A DNA stretch of 34,460 nucleotides, taken from positions 1 through 34,460 of IMG/VR virus record IMGVR_UViG_3300046167_000793; one strand, given 5' to 3'. The translations under genes and the position numbers were made by a program. The notes beneath the pieces were generated by a model, which was given only the letters and a program-made list of their open reading frames with translations, ran no database searches and had not been told where the DNA came from. The stretch comes from a virus. Positions 1 to 7,366 of this stretch are shown one piece after another. Each line of letters opens with the position of its first letter. Positions within the stretch are counted from its first letter, which is position 1.

Positions 1-1055
1 GAATTATATTCATTAAATATATTTTTACTTTCTTGACTAACAAATATATCATATTCTTTTAATAATGAAATTCCAGCATTTACACTTCCTTGACCTTTTA
101 TACAAGGTTTAATTAATATTCCATCTCGTTTAATTTGTTCAATTGACTTTGGCTCTGCTGCATCAGCATAACATAACACATTTTCATAACCATCATTTTT
201 TAAAAAGTCAGCTATTTCTCCATTTGTTAATCCTTTGCTATATAATAATTCGTGAACATAAATTTTATCGTTTTTTAAAAATAATAATACAATAGCTGTT
301 TGATGATTTGAAAATCCAAAGTCCATTCCTATAATACCCTCTGCATCTGTATCAAATTCTGGAAATTCGCTATGTGGTATAAAAGTCCAATTATTATAAA
401 TTTGTCTTGCACTAAATATTGCTTTCTGTCCTTCTCCATATACTCGCCAATAATCTGGGTCTCGTTCTCTCATTCTTTCTATTTCAAATACTAATTCTTT
501 TGATAAAAATTTATTGTCTTGATATGTTGTTATCCAAGTATCACAATCATCACGAACAATTAAATCGCTATATAACCAATGCACTGGGTCCGACGGATTA
601 AAATCTACAATGACAGAATCTATTGTTCTTAGATTTATTTGCCTAAAATCTTCTAATGTTAATTCATTCGCTTCATTTAAAAAAGCTATATTTCTTTTTC
701 TACCTCTAATTTTTTGTGGTTCATCTACGGAAAGAAATTCTATCAAATGGTCATTATATGTAAATGTATTTGCAGCTTTATTATGTATTCCTAAATAATA
801 AATTCCAGTTTGTTGTAATATTATTAATATATCACGAAGCACTGAACCTTTAAGCGCTGGAAGTGTCTTTCTGATTATGGAAATAACTAAAGGCTTTTTA
901 GATGTTGTAATTAAATATACTATGTATTGACAGACTGCGACTGTTTTTCCACTTCTTGTTCCTCCTTGGTGGACTTTAAATCTTTTGTCGCTTCCAATGA
1001 GGTCGTAGAATTGTCTATTGCATTGCTGTTCAATTCTTGTTCTGCTGGTTTCCAT
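1..1055 (-). CDS. terL: Terminase large subunit, N-terminal 351 codons (gene continues at 34460)
   Basis: ATPase-nuclease motor that packages DNA through the portal. My translation starts at ATG 1055 and stays open to base 1. It continues in the same frame at 34460 and stops at 34328, giving 395 aa, a normal length for PBSX/Terminase_3-type TerL. Visible motifs: Walker A GGTRSGKT (residues 31-38), Walker B IAFLNE (123-128), NPSDPVHWLY (154-163), nuclease Asp in GMDFGFSN (D245) and the second acidic motif ADAAEPK (D298). The start codon lies inside terS; the Walker A motif itself falls in the overlap, so a start downstream of terS is impossible. Very sure of the family. Confidence 0.96.
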   Translation of the reverse strand, partial: METSRTRIEQQCNRQFYDLIGSDKRFKVHQGGTRSGKTVAVCQYIVYLITTSKKPLVISIIRKTLPALKGSVLRDILIILQQTGIYYLGIHNKAANTFTYNDHLIEFLSVDEPQKIRGRKRNIAFLNEANELTLEDFRQINLRTIDSVIVDFNPSDPVHWLYSDLIVRDDCDTWITTYQDNKFLSKELVFEIERMRERDPDYWRVYGEGQKAIFSARQIYNNWTFIPHSEFPEFDTDAEGIIGMDFGFSNHQTAIVLLFLKNDKIYVHELLYSKGLTNGEIADFLKNDGYENVLCYADAAEPKSIEQIKRDGILIKPCIKGQGSVNAGISLLKEYDIFVSQESKNIFNEYN

Positions 1056-1387
1056 TCTATTAAAGTTGATTTGATTGTTCCATCATGCTGAATTTCTTGT
1101 CTTTCTATATAACCACGTTTTTTTCCTTTTGTCTTTAAATAAAAAATAGTTGCTGGTGTATTACCATTTTGTATTTGTTTATGTAATTGAGATTCTGCAA
1201 AATCTAATGCAATATTTTCTATTTCTTTTACTTTGTTTGCAAAGTCATTATCATCTTTTAAATATTGATAAAATGTAGTCCTACCTATTCCAACTTGTTT
1301 ACAAGCAGTTGTCACAATTCCTAAAGATTTCTCTAAAGAATCAATTAAAGCCTTTTTTATATGTTCGGTTTTGTTCGCTTTTGCCAT
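920..1387 (-). CDS. terS: Terminase small subunit (HTH DNA-binding)
   Basis: Predicted to recognise phage DNA and hand it to TerL. The N-terminal half carries a helix-turn-helix (about residues 24-45, ACKQVGIGRTTFYQYLKDD). It is followed by the stretch GNTPATIFYLKTKGKKRGY (75-93) that is common in phage HTH-type small terminases. The last 40 residues are low-complexity Ser/Thr/Glu/Lys and overlap terL by 136 nt in another frame, which probably explains their odd composition. A terminator and a TAnnTTTG box sit directly before the ATG, so a new transcript seems to begin here and run into terL and portal. 155 aa is usual for the family. Confidence 0.85.
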   Translation of the reverse strand: MAKANKTEHIKKALIDSLEKSLGIVTTACKQVGIGRTTFYQYLKDDNDFANKVKEIENIALDFAESQLHKQIQNGNTPATIFYLKTKGKKRGYIERQEIQHDGTIKSTLIEWKPAEQELNSNAIDNSTTSLEATKDLKSTKEEQEVEKQSQSVNT

Positions 1388-1391
1388 TTTA

Positions 1392-1399
1392 CAAATTTA
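1392..1399 (-). promoter_or_regulatory. -7 box TAAATTTG of a terS promoter, 4 nt before the ATG
   Basis: Minus-strand TAAATTTG matches the Bacteroidetes -7 consensus TAnnTTTG and ends only 4 nt before the terS ATG (1387), predicting a leaderless or nearly leaderless mRNA. No good -33 TTTG is seen at the expected spacing. The same geometry recurs at 11498, 19493 and 31614. Confidence 0.5.
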
Positions 1400-1401
1400 A
1401 A

Positions 1402-1428
1402 CAAAAAAAATCCCCTTTTGCAAGAGGA
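1402..1428 (-). terminator. Rho-independent terminator ending the early operon
   Basis: On the minus strand a 7-bp stem (TCCTCTT / AAGGGGA, one G-U pair) with a GCAA loop is followed by a run of eight to nine T. It lies after the LPD29 gene (stop 1455) and immediately before the terS promoter, separating early from packaging genes. Confidence 0.75.
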
Positions 1429-1454
1429 CTTTTAAAAACAAGAAAATTAATTGT

Positions 1455-1814
1455 TTAATTCCATTTAAATTCATAAGGTCTGTCCCAATCTCCAATATTA
1501 ATACCAATATAAAAAGTGGGTACCGAGCCGTAATCTCCATCATAAACTAATTCTTTTTGGTCATGGGCTATTATCCTATGAATTGTTTTTAAAACATTTT
1601 TAACTTGTGGTCTGTCATTATAATGTTCATCAATCCAATGATGATTAACTTGTTCGTAACCTTTTGGATTTTTAGTCATTTCAATTGGACCTGATAATAT
1701 CGTTACTGATATTTTCATGTGGTCTTGTTTTCTAATGCTAAATTTAAATTGTGGTAATGCAGCTTTTAAAGTCTGTCTTTTTAATCTAACTTCCTCTGTT
1801 GAAATATAAGGCAT
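1455..1814 (-). CDS. LPD29-like domain protein
   Basis: 119 aa protein resembling the large-polyvalent-protein-associated domain LPD29, known from phages and conjugative elements. The start YISTEEVRLKRQTLK, the middle VNHHWIDEHY and the end GINIGDWDRPYEFKWN follow the pattern I recall for that family. Its biochemical role is unknown to me. It is the last gene of the early minus-strand operon, 2 nt after the preceding small ORF and 27 nt before a terminator. Alternative: an unrelated small phage protein with similar spacing of aromatic residues. Confidence 0.6.
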   Translation of the reverse strand: MPYISTEEVRLKRQTLKAALPQFKFSIRKQDHMKISVTILSGPIEMTKNPKGYEQVNHHWIDEHYNDRPQVKNVLKTIHRIIAHDQKELVYDGDYGSVPTFYIGINIGDWDRPYEFKWN

Positions 1815-1816
1815 AA

Positions 1817-1978
1817 TTATAGGGTTTTAAATTTATTTAAATGTATTTCCTCTCCGTTGTCAAATACAACACGATTTGAAATTATACAAACAACTTTTGT
1901 ATATGTTATTATTTCTTTACCAAATTTAGATTTTCTTATAAACTTAAATTTGTCTCCTTTTTTAACTTTGTTTTCCAT
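1817..1978 (-). CDS. Small basic protein (53 aa), unknown
   Basis: ATG 1978 to TAA 1817. It begins MENKVKKGDKFKFIRKSKFG and ends in a strand-rich stretch (VVCIISNRVVFDNGEEIHL), suggesting a small beta-barrel of SH3/KOW type. This is inference from pattern only. It is packed between neighbours: its start overlaps the upstream ORF by 17 nt and its stop lies 2 nt before the next start, which supports it being a real gene. Function not recognised. Confidence 0.6.
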   Translation of the reverse strand: MENKVKKGDKFKFIRKSKFGKEIITYTKVVCIISNRVVFDNGEEIHLNKFKTL

Positions 1979-2114
1979 ACGATTTTATTTTCCAATTTTT
2001 TTTAAAAGATTGTTTTGATATAAACATTGAATAATTATATCTATGAATTAAATATTCATCTCCGACTTTATCACAAGCCCAAACCATTCCACTTTTTTTA
2101 TTTATAATGAACAT
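1962..2114 (-). CDS. Small protein (50 aa), unknown
   Basis: ATG 2114 to TAA 1962. The start overlaps the end of the upstream gene by 13 nt and the end overlaps the next start by 17 nt, typical of coupled phage micro-genes. The sequence is aromatic-rich (MVWACDKVGDEYLIHRYNYS) and C-terminally basic. No family recognised. An internal ATG at residue 10 is an alternative start. Confidence 0.55.
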   Translation of the reverse strand: MFIINKKSGMVWACDKVGDEYLIHRYNYSMFISKQSFKKNWKIKSYGKQS

Positions 2115-2482
2115 TTTTGTAAAGGTTTTTGTAATTTAATATATTGAGATTTAAGCAATTCAATTTCTTTTAAAATTCTTTTTTGCTCTTTTCTAACTTT
2201 AATTTCCTCTAAAGTTTTTATTTGATTTATATTTTCAATTTCCATATCCCATATATATGACATAATGAGTAATTGGTAATTTGAAAAATTTATCAATTTT
2301 GAATAATCAATTTTGTAATCAATTTCAATATCAAATATTGTTGATTCTTTAGGAGATACATAACTAGATTTGTTGCTTAACCAAGCTCTATAATCCTCTT
2401 TATATTTTGAATATAATTGATTATATATACAATTTAATTGACTTTTGTTTTTTCTTTTTGATAAGTATTTTAATATTTCCAT
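2102..2482 (-). CDS. Hypothetical protein with C-terminal coiled coil
   Basis: 126 aa. The N-terminal half is Lys/Tyr/Ser-rich (KYLSKRKNKSQLNCIYNQLY). The C-terminal third (about 88-115) has heptad-like Leu/Ile spacing with charged residues (IKVRKEQKRILKEIELLK), so a coiled coil is likely. It starts a three-to-four gene run, with its own TATATTTATACTATAAA element just upstream. I do not recognise the function. Confidence 0.65.
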   Translation of the reverse strand: MEILKYLSKRKNKSQLNCIYNQLYSKYKEDYRAWLSNKSSYVSPKESTIFDIEIDYKIDYSKLINFSNYQLLIMSYIWDMEIENINQIKTLEEIKVRKEQKRILKEIELLKSQYIKLQKPLQKCSL

Positions 2483-2492
2483 TTTCTTATTG

Positions 2493-2513
2493 TTTTATAG
2501 TATAAATATAAAG
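2493..2513 (-). promoter_or_regulatory. Early-type promoter element CTTTATATTTATACTATAAAA
   Basis: The minus-strand sequence before the 2482 start reads CTTTATATTTATACTATAAA followed by an A-rich leader. Nearly the same element precedes the genes starting at 12192 and 29257, and a weaker version precedes the primase-helicase at 5953. It differs from the late TAnnTTTG boxes. Confidence 0.5.
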
Positions 2514-2538
2514 AAAATTTTACAAATAAAAAAATATT

Positions 2539-3615
2539 TTATATAATAAATTCCCAATTAGTTGTTAGTCTTTTTTCAGACCCACTATTTAATTTATTAT
2601 TAGCAGATTTAGTTCTACCACCCATTGTTCTACCATGACTTTTTAATCTCCAATCATTTGATTTTTTAAAAAAATGGATTAATGATGGTGCTGATGTAGT
2701 TATAGAAAATCTATAATTATTTTCTATATAATATTTTCCAATAAATTCTAATAACATAATTCCAAATCCAATTCCTTGAAAATCTGGTAATATTACAAGT
2801 CTATGAACTTTTTTCATATTCTTTAATCTTTGATGTGGAAAATGCAAAATAGAAATAAAACCTGCTAATTGATTATTTACATAAGCAACATAAGTATGTG
2901 CTGCATTATGATGAGTATGACTTAAATAATGGTGCTTAGCAAAAGCTTTCCAGATTGTTTTATCTTTTGTAGCGAGTATTTGTAAATCAACTTTTGGTCT
3001 ATTTTTTTTTTGCTTCTCTAAATTTAGAAAAGTCATAGTATCTGTATTAAATATCCAATCTGGCATTAACCAATCTTCTACATCAAAATGACAGCTGACT
3101 GCTATAAATTGTTTCTTGGTTCTGCGAACACTTTTTTGAACCGCGTATGAACCAATCTGAGCAATTTTTCTATCTACCACAGAAGTAAACTCATCAAATA
3201 CGATTAATTTATTATTATTTAATAAAGCATTAGCTAAATCAACCCTCATTTTTTGACCATTGCTTAATACACTATAACTCTTTAACCAACTTGGTGGAGA
3301 AGAAAAACCTACTGCATTAAATGTTTTTACAATTTCATCAATTGATTTATCTTTTGGCATATCATCTAATATAGATTCAGCTTTATATTTAAAGTTTGTT
3401 ATATATGATTTTGGAAATAATTCTTTTGCAATAGTAGTTTTTCCTGTACCACTTGCACCAACAATTAAACCCACTTGCCATTTTTTTGGTAATTCTATAT
3501 TACCAACAAATATTTCTTCTATTTTATTAGAATTTAAATCAAATTTACCCATTACCGAAGCTACACGAAAACTTTCAGATGGTTTTGATTTTTTTACAAT
3601 GTTAAAACTCGGCAT
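2539..3615 (-). CDS. ABC-type ATPase fused to GNAT acyltransferase domain
   Basis: 358 aa two-domain protein. Residues about 35-200 are an ABC ATPase: Walker A GASGTGKT (53-60), signature LSNGQ (117-121), Walker B LIVFDEFTS (137-145) and switch His (SCHFD, H176). No transmembrane segment is seen, so it is not an ordinary transporter. Residues about 205-358 are a GNAT fold with the acyl-CoA loop Q280-G-I-G283-F-G285 after VHRLVILPD. It overlaps the upstream ParB-domain gene by 22 nt, so the two are made together. GNAT enzymes acylate proteins or small molecules; phage Mu Mom is a GNAT-like DNA modifier. A nucleic-acid or protein modification role is inferred, not shown. Confidence 0.85.
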   Translation of the reverse strand: MPSFNIVKKSKPSESFRVASVMGKFDLNSNKIEEIFVGNIELPKKWQVGLIVGASGTGKTTIAKELFPKSYITNFKYKAESILDDMPKDKSIDEIVKTFNAVGFSSPPSWLKSYSVLSNGQKMRVDLANALLNNNKLIVFDEFTSVVDRKIAQIGSYAVQKSVRRTKKQFIAVSCHFDVEDWLMPDWIFNTDTMTFLNLEKQKKNRPKVDLQILATKDKTIWKAFAKHHYLSHTHHNAAHTYVAYVNNQLAGFISILHFPHQRLKNMKKVHRLVILPDFQGIGFGIMLLEFIGKYYIENNYRFSITTSAPSLIHFFKKSNDWRLKSHGRTMGGRTKSANNKLNSGSEKRLTTNWEFII

Positions 3616-4106
3616 TTATATCCTCTTTTACTTAACTCCTCAAATAATTGTTCTTGTTCATCTTCGGACTTAACTGTTATTTCTATTTTTAAATCTGCAA
3701 TTAATGCTTCTGATAAATCTTCAATTTCATCTGCACCAGTCGAAACATTTAGACCCCAGTTAGCTAATTCCTCAAAGCTATATTCATTGCCTAATATATC
3801 CCAATCCCATTCTCCAAAACCAACATTATCTTTTATAATAAATTCTCTTTTTTGTTTTTCTGACCAATCAGTAACTTGGTCAACCCAAACTTTTTTTAAT
3901 CCAGCTTCTTTACAAGCTTTTAATCTCATATTTCCTCCCAATATTATATTTTTTTCATCTATAATAATTGGTCTTTTTTCTAACATTTCTGGAAAAGCTT
4001 TAATTGACTTAACTAATTTTTCAAAAGCTTTTTTATTTATAAATCTTGGATTAGATTCATTTTCAAATATGGATTCTATTTTTACTTGTTTTTTATTCTG
4101 AATCAT
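3594..4106 (-). CDS. ParB/sulfiredoxin-domain protein
   Basis: 170 aa. The N-terminal ParB/Srx domain has the hallmark ILGGNMRLKACKEAGL (residues 55-70) preceded by RPIIIDEKN. This fold can bind DNA, hydrolyse nucleotides or act as a nuclease. The C-terminal part (about 110-170) is acidic, then ends in a typical phage ParB tail with a ferredoxin-like feel (EDEQEQLFEELSKRGYKCRV). There is no partner ParA and no parS-like site visible, so plasmid-type partition is unlikely. The gene is coupled by overlap to the ABC-GNAT gene, which points to a joint activity. Confidence 0.8.
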   Translation of the reverse strand: MIQNKKQVKIESIFENESNPRFINKKAFEKLVKSIKAFPEMLEKRPIIIDEKNIILGGNMRLKACKEAGLKKVWVDQVTDWSEKQKREFIIKDNVGFGEWDWDILGNEYSFEELANWGLNVSTGADEIEDLSEALIADLKIEITVKSEDEQEQLFEELSKRGYKCRVLTL

Positions 4107-4263
4107 CTGTATAATAATTAATATTAATTATGATAATAAAAAAAACTATTTGTATTGTATGTCTTAAATCATCTGAAATTTTTTCTGTCCCTTCAATATC
4201 TTCATTAGAATAATTTATACAAAAACCAAATCCCCATATATAAGCAATCTCTATATCATACAT
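4093..4263 (-). CDS. Small protein (56 aa) with hydrophobic C-terminal half
   Basis: ATG 4263 to TAA 4093, filling the gap between the primase-helicase and the ParB gene and overlapping the ParB start by 14 nt. It begins MYDIEIAYIWGFGF, then has an acidic middle and a hydrophobic run IVFFIIIINI (about 39-48). It may be a membrane peptide, or only an AT-rich open frame. Position and overlap favour a real gene; function unknown. Confidence 0.45.
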   Translation of the reverse strand: MYDIEIAYIWGFGFCINYSNEDIEGTEKISDDLRHTIQIVFFIIIININYYTDDSE

Positions 4264-4279
4264 TTAACAAAGTTATAAT

Positions 4280-5953
4280 TTAAAATGGAATATTATCTTT
4301 AATGACTTCAAATCTTTGAATATCTTTATCTATCTCTTTATATACACCGCCATTTGCGAAATCTGGTGCTACCATAAAATCTCCTTGTTTTCCATTTTCT
4401 TTTCTTTTAACTTTTTGAACATATATTTGTACACTATCAGAATTAAATTTAGTTTTTTGACCTAAATTTCTATAAACTGTAACACAATTAAAAGCTTTAT
4501 TAAAAAAATCGCTGGATTGAGAAATATCATATGGAGTTGGAACTCTATATTTACCCTCTATGCTTTCCATTTTTCTTGGGTGTGCAACTAATATTAAGTG
4601 TGTATTTGTTTGCTGACAAAATTGAGTTATTTCAGATAATAATTTTCCAACATAAGTAAAATCTCTTTGTGATGAATGGTCTAACATATTCCAAGGGTCA
4701 ATCACACATATTTGAACTCCTTTTTGAAAAACTAATTGCCTAAAAGCATCTAGTATTCCCTTTAATGTTAAATTTTCTAAATCAATTTTTACAAAATTAA
4801 AATGTTCAATTATAAAATCTTTAGATTGATTTAATAAATCATTATTACAATTTGTTTCATTTAATTTATTTGCAATTCTTTTTATATGACCCTCGTATGG
4901 ATAACTCTCTGGACTAAACATTGCTATTCTAAAATTTTCGTGGACTGCCAAATTAATACATAGCTGGTCGATAACATCGGATTTTCCCGCATTTGGAATC
5001 CCTGTAAATACTGACCATTCTCCAAAGCTAATGTTATAATATTCTTTGCTGTCTCCAAGTCGCACATCATAATTTGTGATTCCATTTTCGTTATAATTTA
5101 AAACACTTTCCCAAATATCGTTTAAATTTAGAACTCCTTCAATTGGAAAACTTTTAGCAGTATCAATAACTTCTCTTAAAGCACTTGGTCCTTTATTAAT
5201 TAAAATTTCATTAGCATCTTTATATTCTCCAAAATCAACATATTTACATCTTCCTTGTCCAAATCGCCTTGCTAATTCATTTCTTAAATTCAAACCGGCT
5301 TCATCATTATCACAACATAATATAATTTGTTTTTTATCTTCAAAATATTTATAACAATTATCTAAATATTCCAATCTTTGATTACCAACATTTGCTCCAT
5401 TTGGAACAGAACAAACAGAAAATATTCCAGCTTCAAATAAACTCATTGCATCCATTTCTCCCTCGGTTATATATATAGTGTCCATTTCAACTATATTATC
5501 TATTCCATAAAATATTAATTCTGCATCTTTATATAATTTAAAATTCTTTTTTCCATCTCTATATTTTATATTAACCAATTCTTTATTACGATAATAATTG
5601 AAATTAATAGCAGTTCTTGTTTCTTTTACTTGTGGAAAATATGTTTTACTTTCTGTAATTTTCCAATTTATAATAGTAGTTTCTGAAATTGCTCTTTTTT
5701 TAAACCAATTAATTGTTCTTTCTGATAATTTAGATTTAGCTATAATTGGTTTAACATATTCTTTTTTTTGTGTCAAACTAACATTTCCAGACCAATTACA
5801 ATGATGACAATGATACAATCCTTTTTCAACATTAACCGATAAACATTTTTGAGTTTTCTTTTTTCTTTTATGACTACACTTTGGACAAGTCAATTGAGTT
5901 TCGCCATTTCTTGAGCCAATATTAATTCCAATATCTTGAAATTTTTCTTTCAT
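4280..5953 (-). CDS. DNA primase-helicase (zinc finger, TOPRIM, RecA-type helicase)
   Basis: 557 aa, the T7 gp4/Twinkle-like layout in one chain. A zinc finger is formed by C23, C26, C49 and C52. The TOPRIM domain has YITEGEMDAM (E165, E167) and CCDNDEAG (D215, D217). The RecA-like helicase has Walker A GIPNAGKS (318-325) and Walker B-like ICVIDPWNM. It would unwind duplex DNA and lay primers at the phage fork. With no phage DNA polymerase in the window, it must work with the host replicase. It sits in the middle of the early operon with an early-type promoter element upstream. Confidence 0.93.
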   Translation of the reverse strand: MKEKFQDIGINIGSRNGETQLTCPKCSHKRKKKTQKCLSVNVEKGLYHCHHCNWSGNVSLTQKKEYVKPIIAKSKLSERTINWFKKRAISETTIINWKITESKTYFPQVKETRTAINFNYYRNKELVNIKYRDGKKNFKLYKDAELIFYGIDNIVEMDTIYITEGEMDAMSLFEAGIFSVCSVPNGANVGNQRLEYLDNCYKYFEDKKQIILCCDNDEAGLNLRNELARRFGQGRCKYVDFGEYKDANEILINKGPSALREVIDTAKSFPIEGVLNLNDIWESVLNYNENGITNYDVRLGDSKEYYNISFGEWSVFTGIPNAGKSDVIDQLCINLAVHENFRIAMFSPESYPYEGHIKRIANKLNETNCNNDLLNQSKDFIIEHFNFVKIDLENLTLKGILDAFRQLVFQKGVQICVIDPWNMLDHSSQRDFTYVGKLLSEITQFCQQTNTHLILVAHPRKMESIEGKYRVPTPYDISQSSDFFNKAFNCVTVYRNLGQKTKFNSDSVQIYVQKVKRKENGKQGDFMVAPDFANGGVYKEIDKDIQRFEVIKDNIPF

Positions 5954-5970
5954 TTTTAAATAAGTTTTTC

Positions 5971-5989
5971 ATTTAGTATAAATTAAAAG
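5971..5989 (-). promoter_or_regulatory. Possible early promoter element before primase-helicase
   Basis: The minus strand reads CTTTTAATTTATACTAAAT about 20 nt before the 5953 start. It resembles the CTTTATATTTATACTATAAA element at 2493 and those at 12214 and 29273, but is weaker. It lies in the 65-nt intergenic stretch, one of few gaps in the early operon. Confidence 0.35.
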
Positions 5990-6018
5990 AAAATAAACCA
6001 CTAGAAAAAATATATTAT

Positions 6019-6420
6019 TTAAAATCTACATTTTTCATTATCAAATAATTTGCCCAATCTATTTATATATGGTACAAACATTTGTGGTTTTTTTAAATTT
6101 TTCCATTCTCCATTATAATAAAAAGATGTTACAAAACATTTACTCAATGGAATGTCTTTATTATCTACTCTAAAAGAATGTTCAACTTTTAATACAATTG
6201 CTTTTTTTACTCCTACATGCCAAGAATCAGCAATTCTTTGCAACATTAATTTTTGACCTGTTGGTATTGGACTACCTTTATATTTAATTTCCATTAATAT
6301 TAAAATTTGTTCATCAAATTCTAAAACAGCATCAATATCACTTGGATGCATTTTTTTATTTTGTACACCGCTAAAATCTATTGTTTGTCTAACTCTATTA
6401 CTATTTTTTATTAAACTCAT
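6019..6420 (-). CDS. Putative PD-(D/E)XK nuclease-fold protein
   Basis: 133 aa. Residues 24-50 show a PD-(D/E)XK-like core: MHPSDIDAVLEF (D28/D30), then ILILMEIKYKG with E44-x-K46. After it comes a helix with Gln (LMLQRIADSW), as in small restriction-like and resolvase-like nucleases. Its place between replication genes fits a resolvase or DNA-processing role, but substrate and activity are inference. Its start overlaps the upstream replication gene by 4 nt (ATG inside its last codons). Alternative: a catalytically inactive member of the fold. Confidence 0.6.
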   Translation of the reverse strand: MSLIKNSNRVRQTIDFSGVQNKKMHPSDIDAVLEFDEQILILMEIKYKGSPIPTGQKLMLQRIADSWHVGVKKAIVLKVEHSFRVDNKDIPLSKCFVTSFYYNGEWKNLKKPQMFVPYINRLGKLFDNEKCRF

Positions 6421-7088
6421 ATATTAACTTTTTTTAAATCTTTACCAAATTTAGCTTCAAATACATTTATATATTTTAATCCATCACGATTTTTCTTTCT
6501 TAATTTTAAAATGGTTAAAAAATTTTCTTTCCAAAATTCATCTTGTCTAACTTTTTGACAAATAAAATATACTTTTCTAGGATTGCAACCATCTAATCTT
6601 TCCAATTTATCTAAACATTCCAACCATTTAATTTTATCTGAATGAGTTTTAGGTCTTGTTTGAACTGGAAATAATTCACAAATATGATTAAATGATTTTA
6701 AAATTATATCTGAAAAATTTTCTATACTATTATTATTATATATAATATTATTATTATCCTGTAACATTTCTTTCATAGGTCTATAAGTTTTCTTTAATAC
6801 CTTTTCTTCTGAATGTATATATATTTTTCTTTGTTCAATTTCTTTTGAATCCTTTTTATAAATCATTTTAACTTTTATATAATTTTTAGATTTAAGCTGA
6901 TTAATCCATTTAGAAATTGATGTTGTTGTTACTCCATATAAATCAGCAAAATATTTATTAGTTGCAAAACAAAATCCTTGTTCATTTGATAATGCTGTTA
7001 ATTCGCCATACATTAATTTCGCATTGGGGGTTAGTTCCTCATCATACCGAACAAATGCTGGTATCACGGCAAAATAATTTTTTTTCAT
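6417..7088 (-). CDS. Replication protein with winged HTH (HTH_36/DnaD-like organiser)
   Basis: 223 aa. The N-terminal region (1-75) has the layout of phage replication-initiator wHTH proteins: FVRYDEELTPNAKLMYGEL, then NKYFADLYGVTTTSISKWI as recognition helix, then a basic wing. A low-complexity Asn linker (about 111-120) follows. The C-terminal helical domain (about 125-215) is Lys-rich, with FSDIILKSFNHICEL. It likely binds the phage origin and recruits the primase-helicase encoded two genes downstream. The origin itself is not evident to me. Confidence 0.7.
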   Translation of the reverse strand: MKKNYFAVIPAFVRYDEELTPNAKLMYGELTALSNEQGFCFATNKYFADLYGVTTTSISKWINQLKSKNYIKVKMIYKKDSKEIEQRKIYIHSEEKVLKKTYRPMKEMLQDNNNIIYNNNSIENFSDIILKSFNHICELFPVQTRPKTHSDKIKWLECLDKLERLDGCNPRKVYFICQKVRQDEFWKENFLTILKLRKKNRDGLKYINVFEAKFGKDLKKVNI

Positions 7089-7090
7089 TT

Positions 7091-7366
7091 TTAGATTTCT
7101 TCTGTGATTTGTTTAATCTCGTTGAAAAAACTTCTTAGTCTTAAATATAAAGATTTAACTTCAATTAATTCTATATTAGTATCTTGATAAATCATAAATA
7201 AAGCTTCCAATAATACATCAAATTCTGCATTTGTTAATTTTCCAATATAATCGTAATGTTCGTATCCATCAAATTTTCCAGTATATGTATATCTAATTCT
7301 TTGTTTACTTTCACTCCAAAAAACCATTTTATAATCGTGCATTTTATTAATTTTTAAAATATTCAT
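7091..7366 (-). CDS. Hypothetical protein, 91 aa
   Basis: Small protein with an aromatic N-terminal strand region (YKMVFWSESKQRIRYTYTG) and a helical C-terminus (LTNAEFDVLLEALFMIYQD, then LYLRLRSFFNEIKQI). The first ATG overlaps the VRR-NUC gene by 20 nt; the ATG at residue 9 (7342) would avoid overlap and is a fair alternative start. It lies 2 nt before the replication-protein gene. No family recognised. Confidence 0.6.
   Translation of the reverse strand: MNILKINKMHDYKMVFWSESKQRIRYTYTGKFDGYEHYDYIGKLTNAEFDVLLEALFMIYQDTNIELIEVKSLYLRLRSFFNEIKQITEEI

Noticed and set aside
419-798. Two plus-strand open frames of about 60 aa
   Set aside because: They lie opposite terL, whose minus-strand translation shows every terminase motif; the plus frames are hydrophobic, Leu/Ile/Phe-rich antisense shadows.
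3787-4101. Plus-strand frame of 104 aa
   Set aside because: Exactly antisense to the ParB-domain gene, with the Phe/Ser/Ile-rich composition of a reverse shadow; no promoter or leader.
3594-4106. Plasmid-type partition system or phage-plasmid
   Set aside because: Only the ParB-domain protein is present; there is no ParA-type ATPase and no repeated centromere-like site nearby, and the companion is an ABC-GNAT protein.
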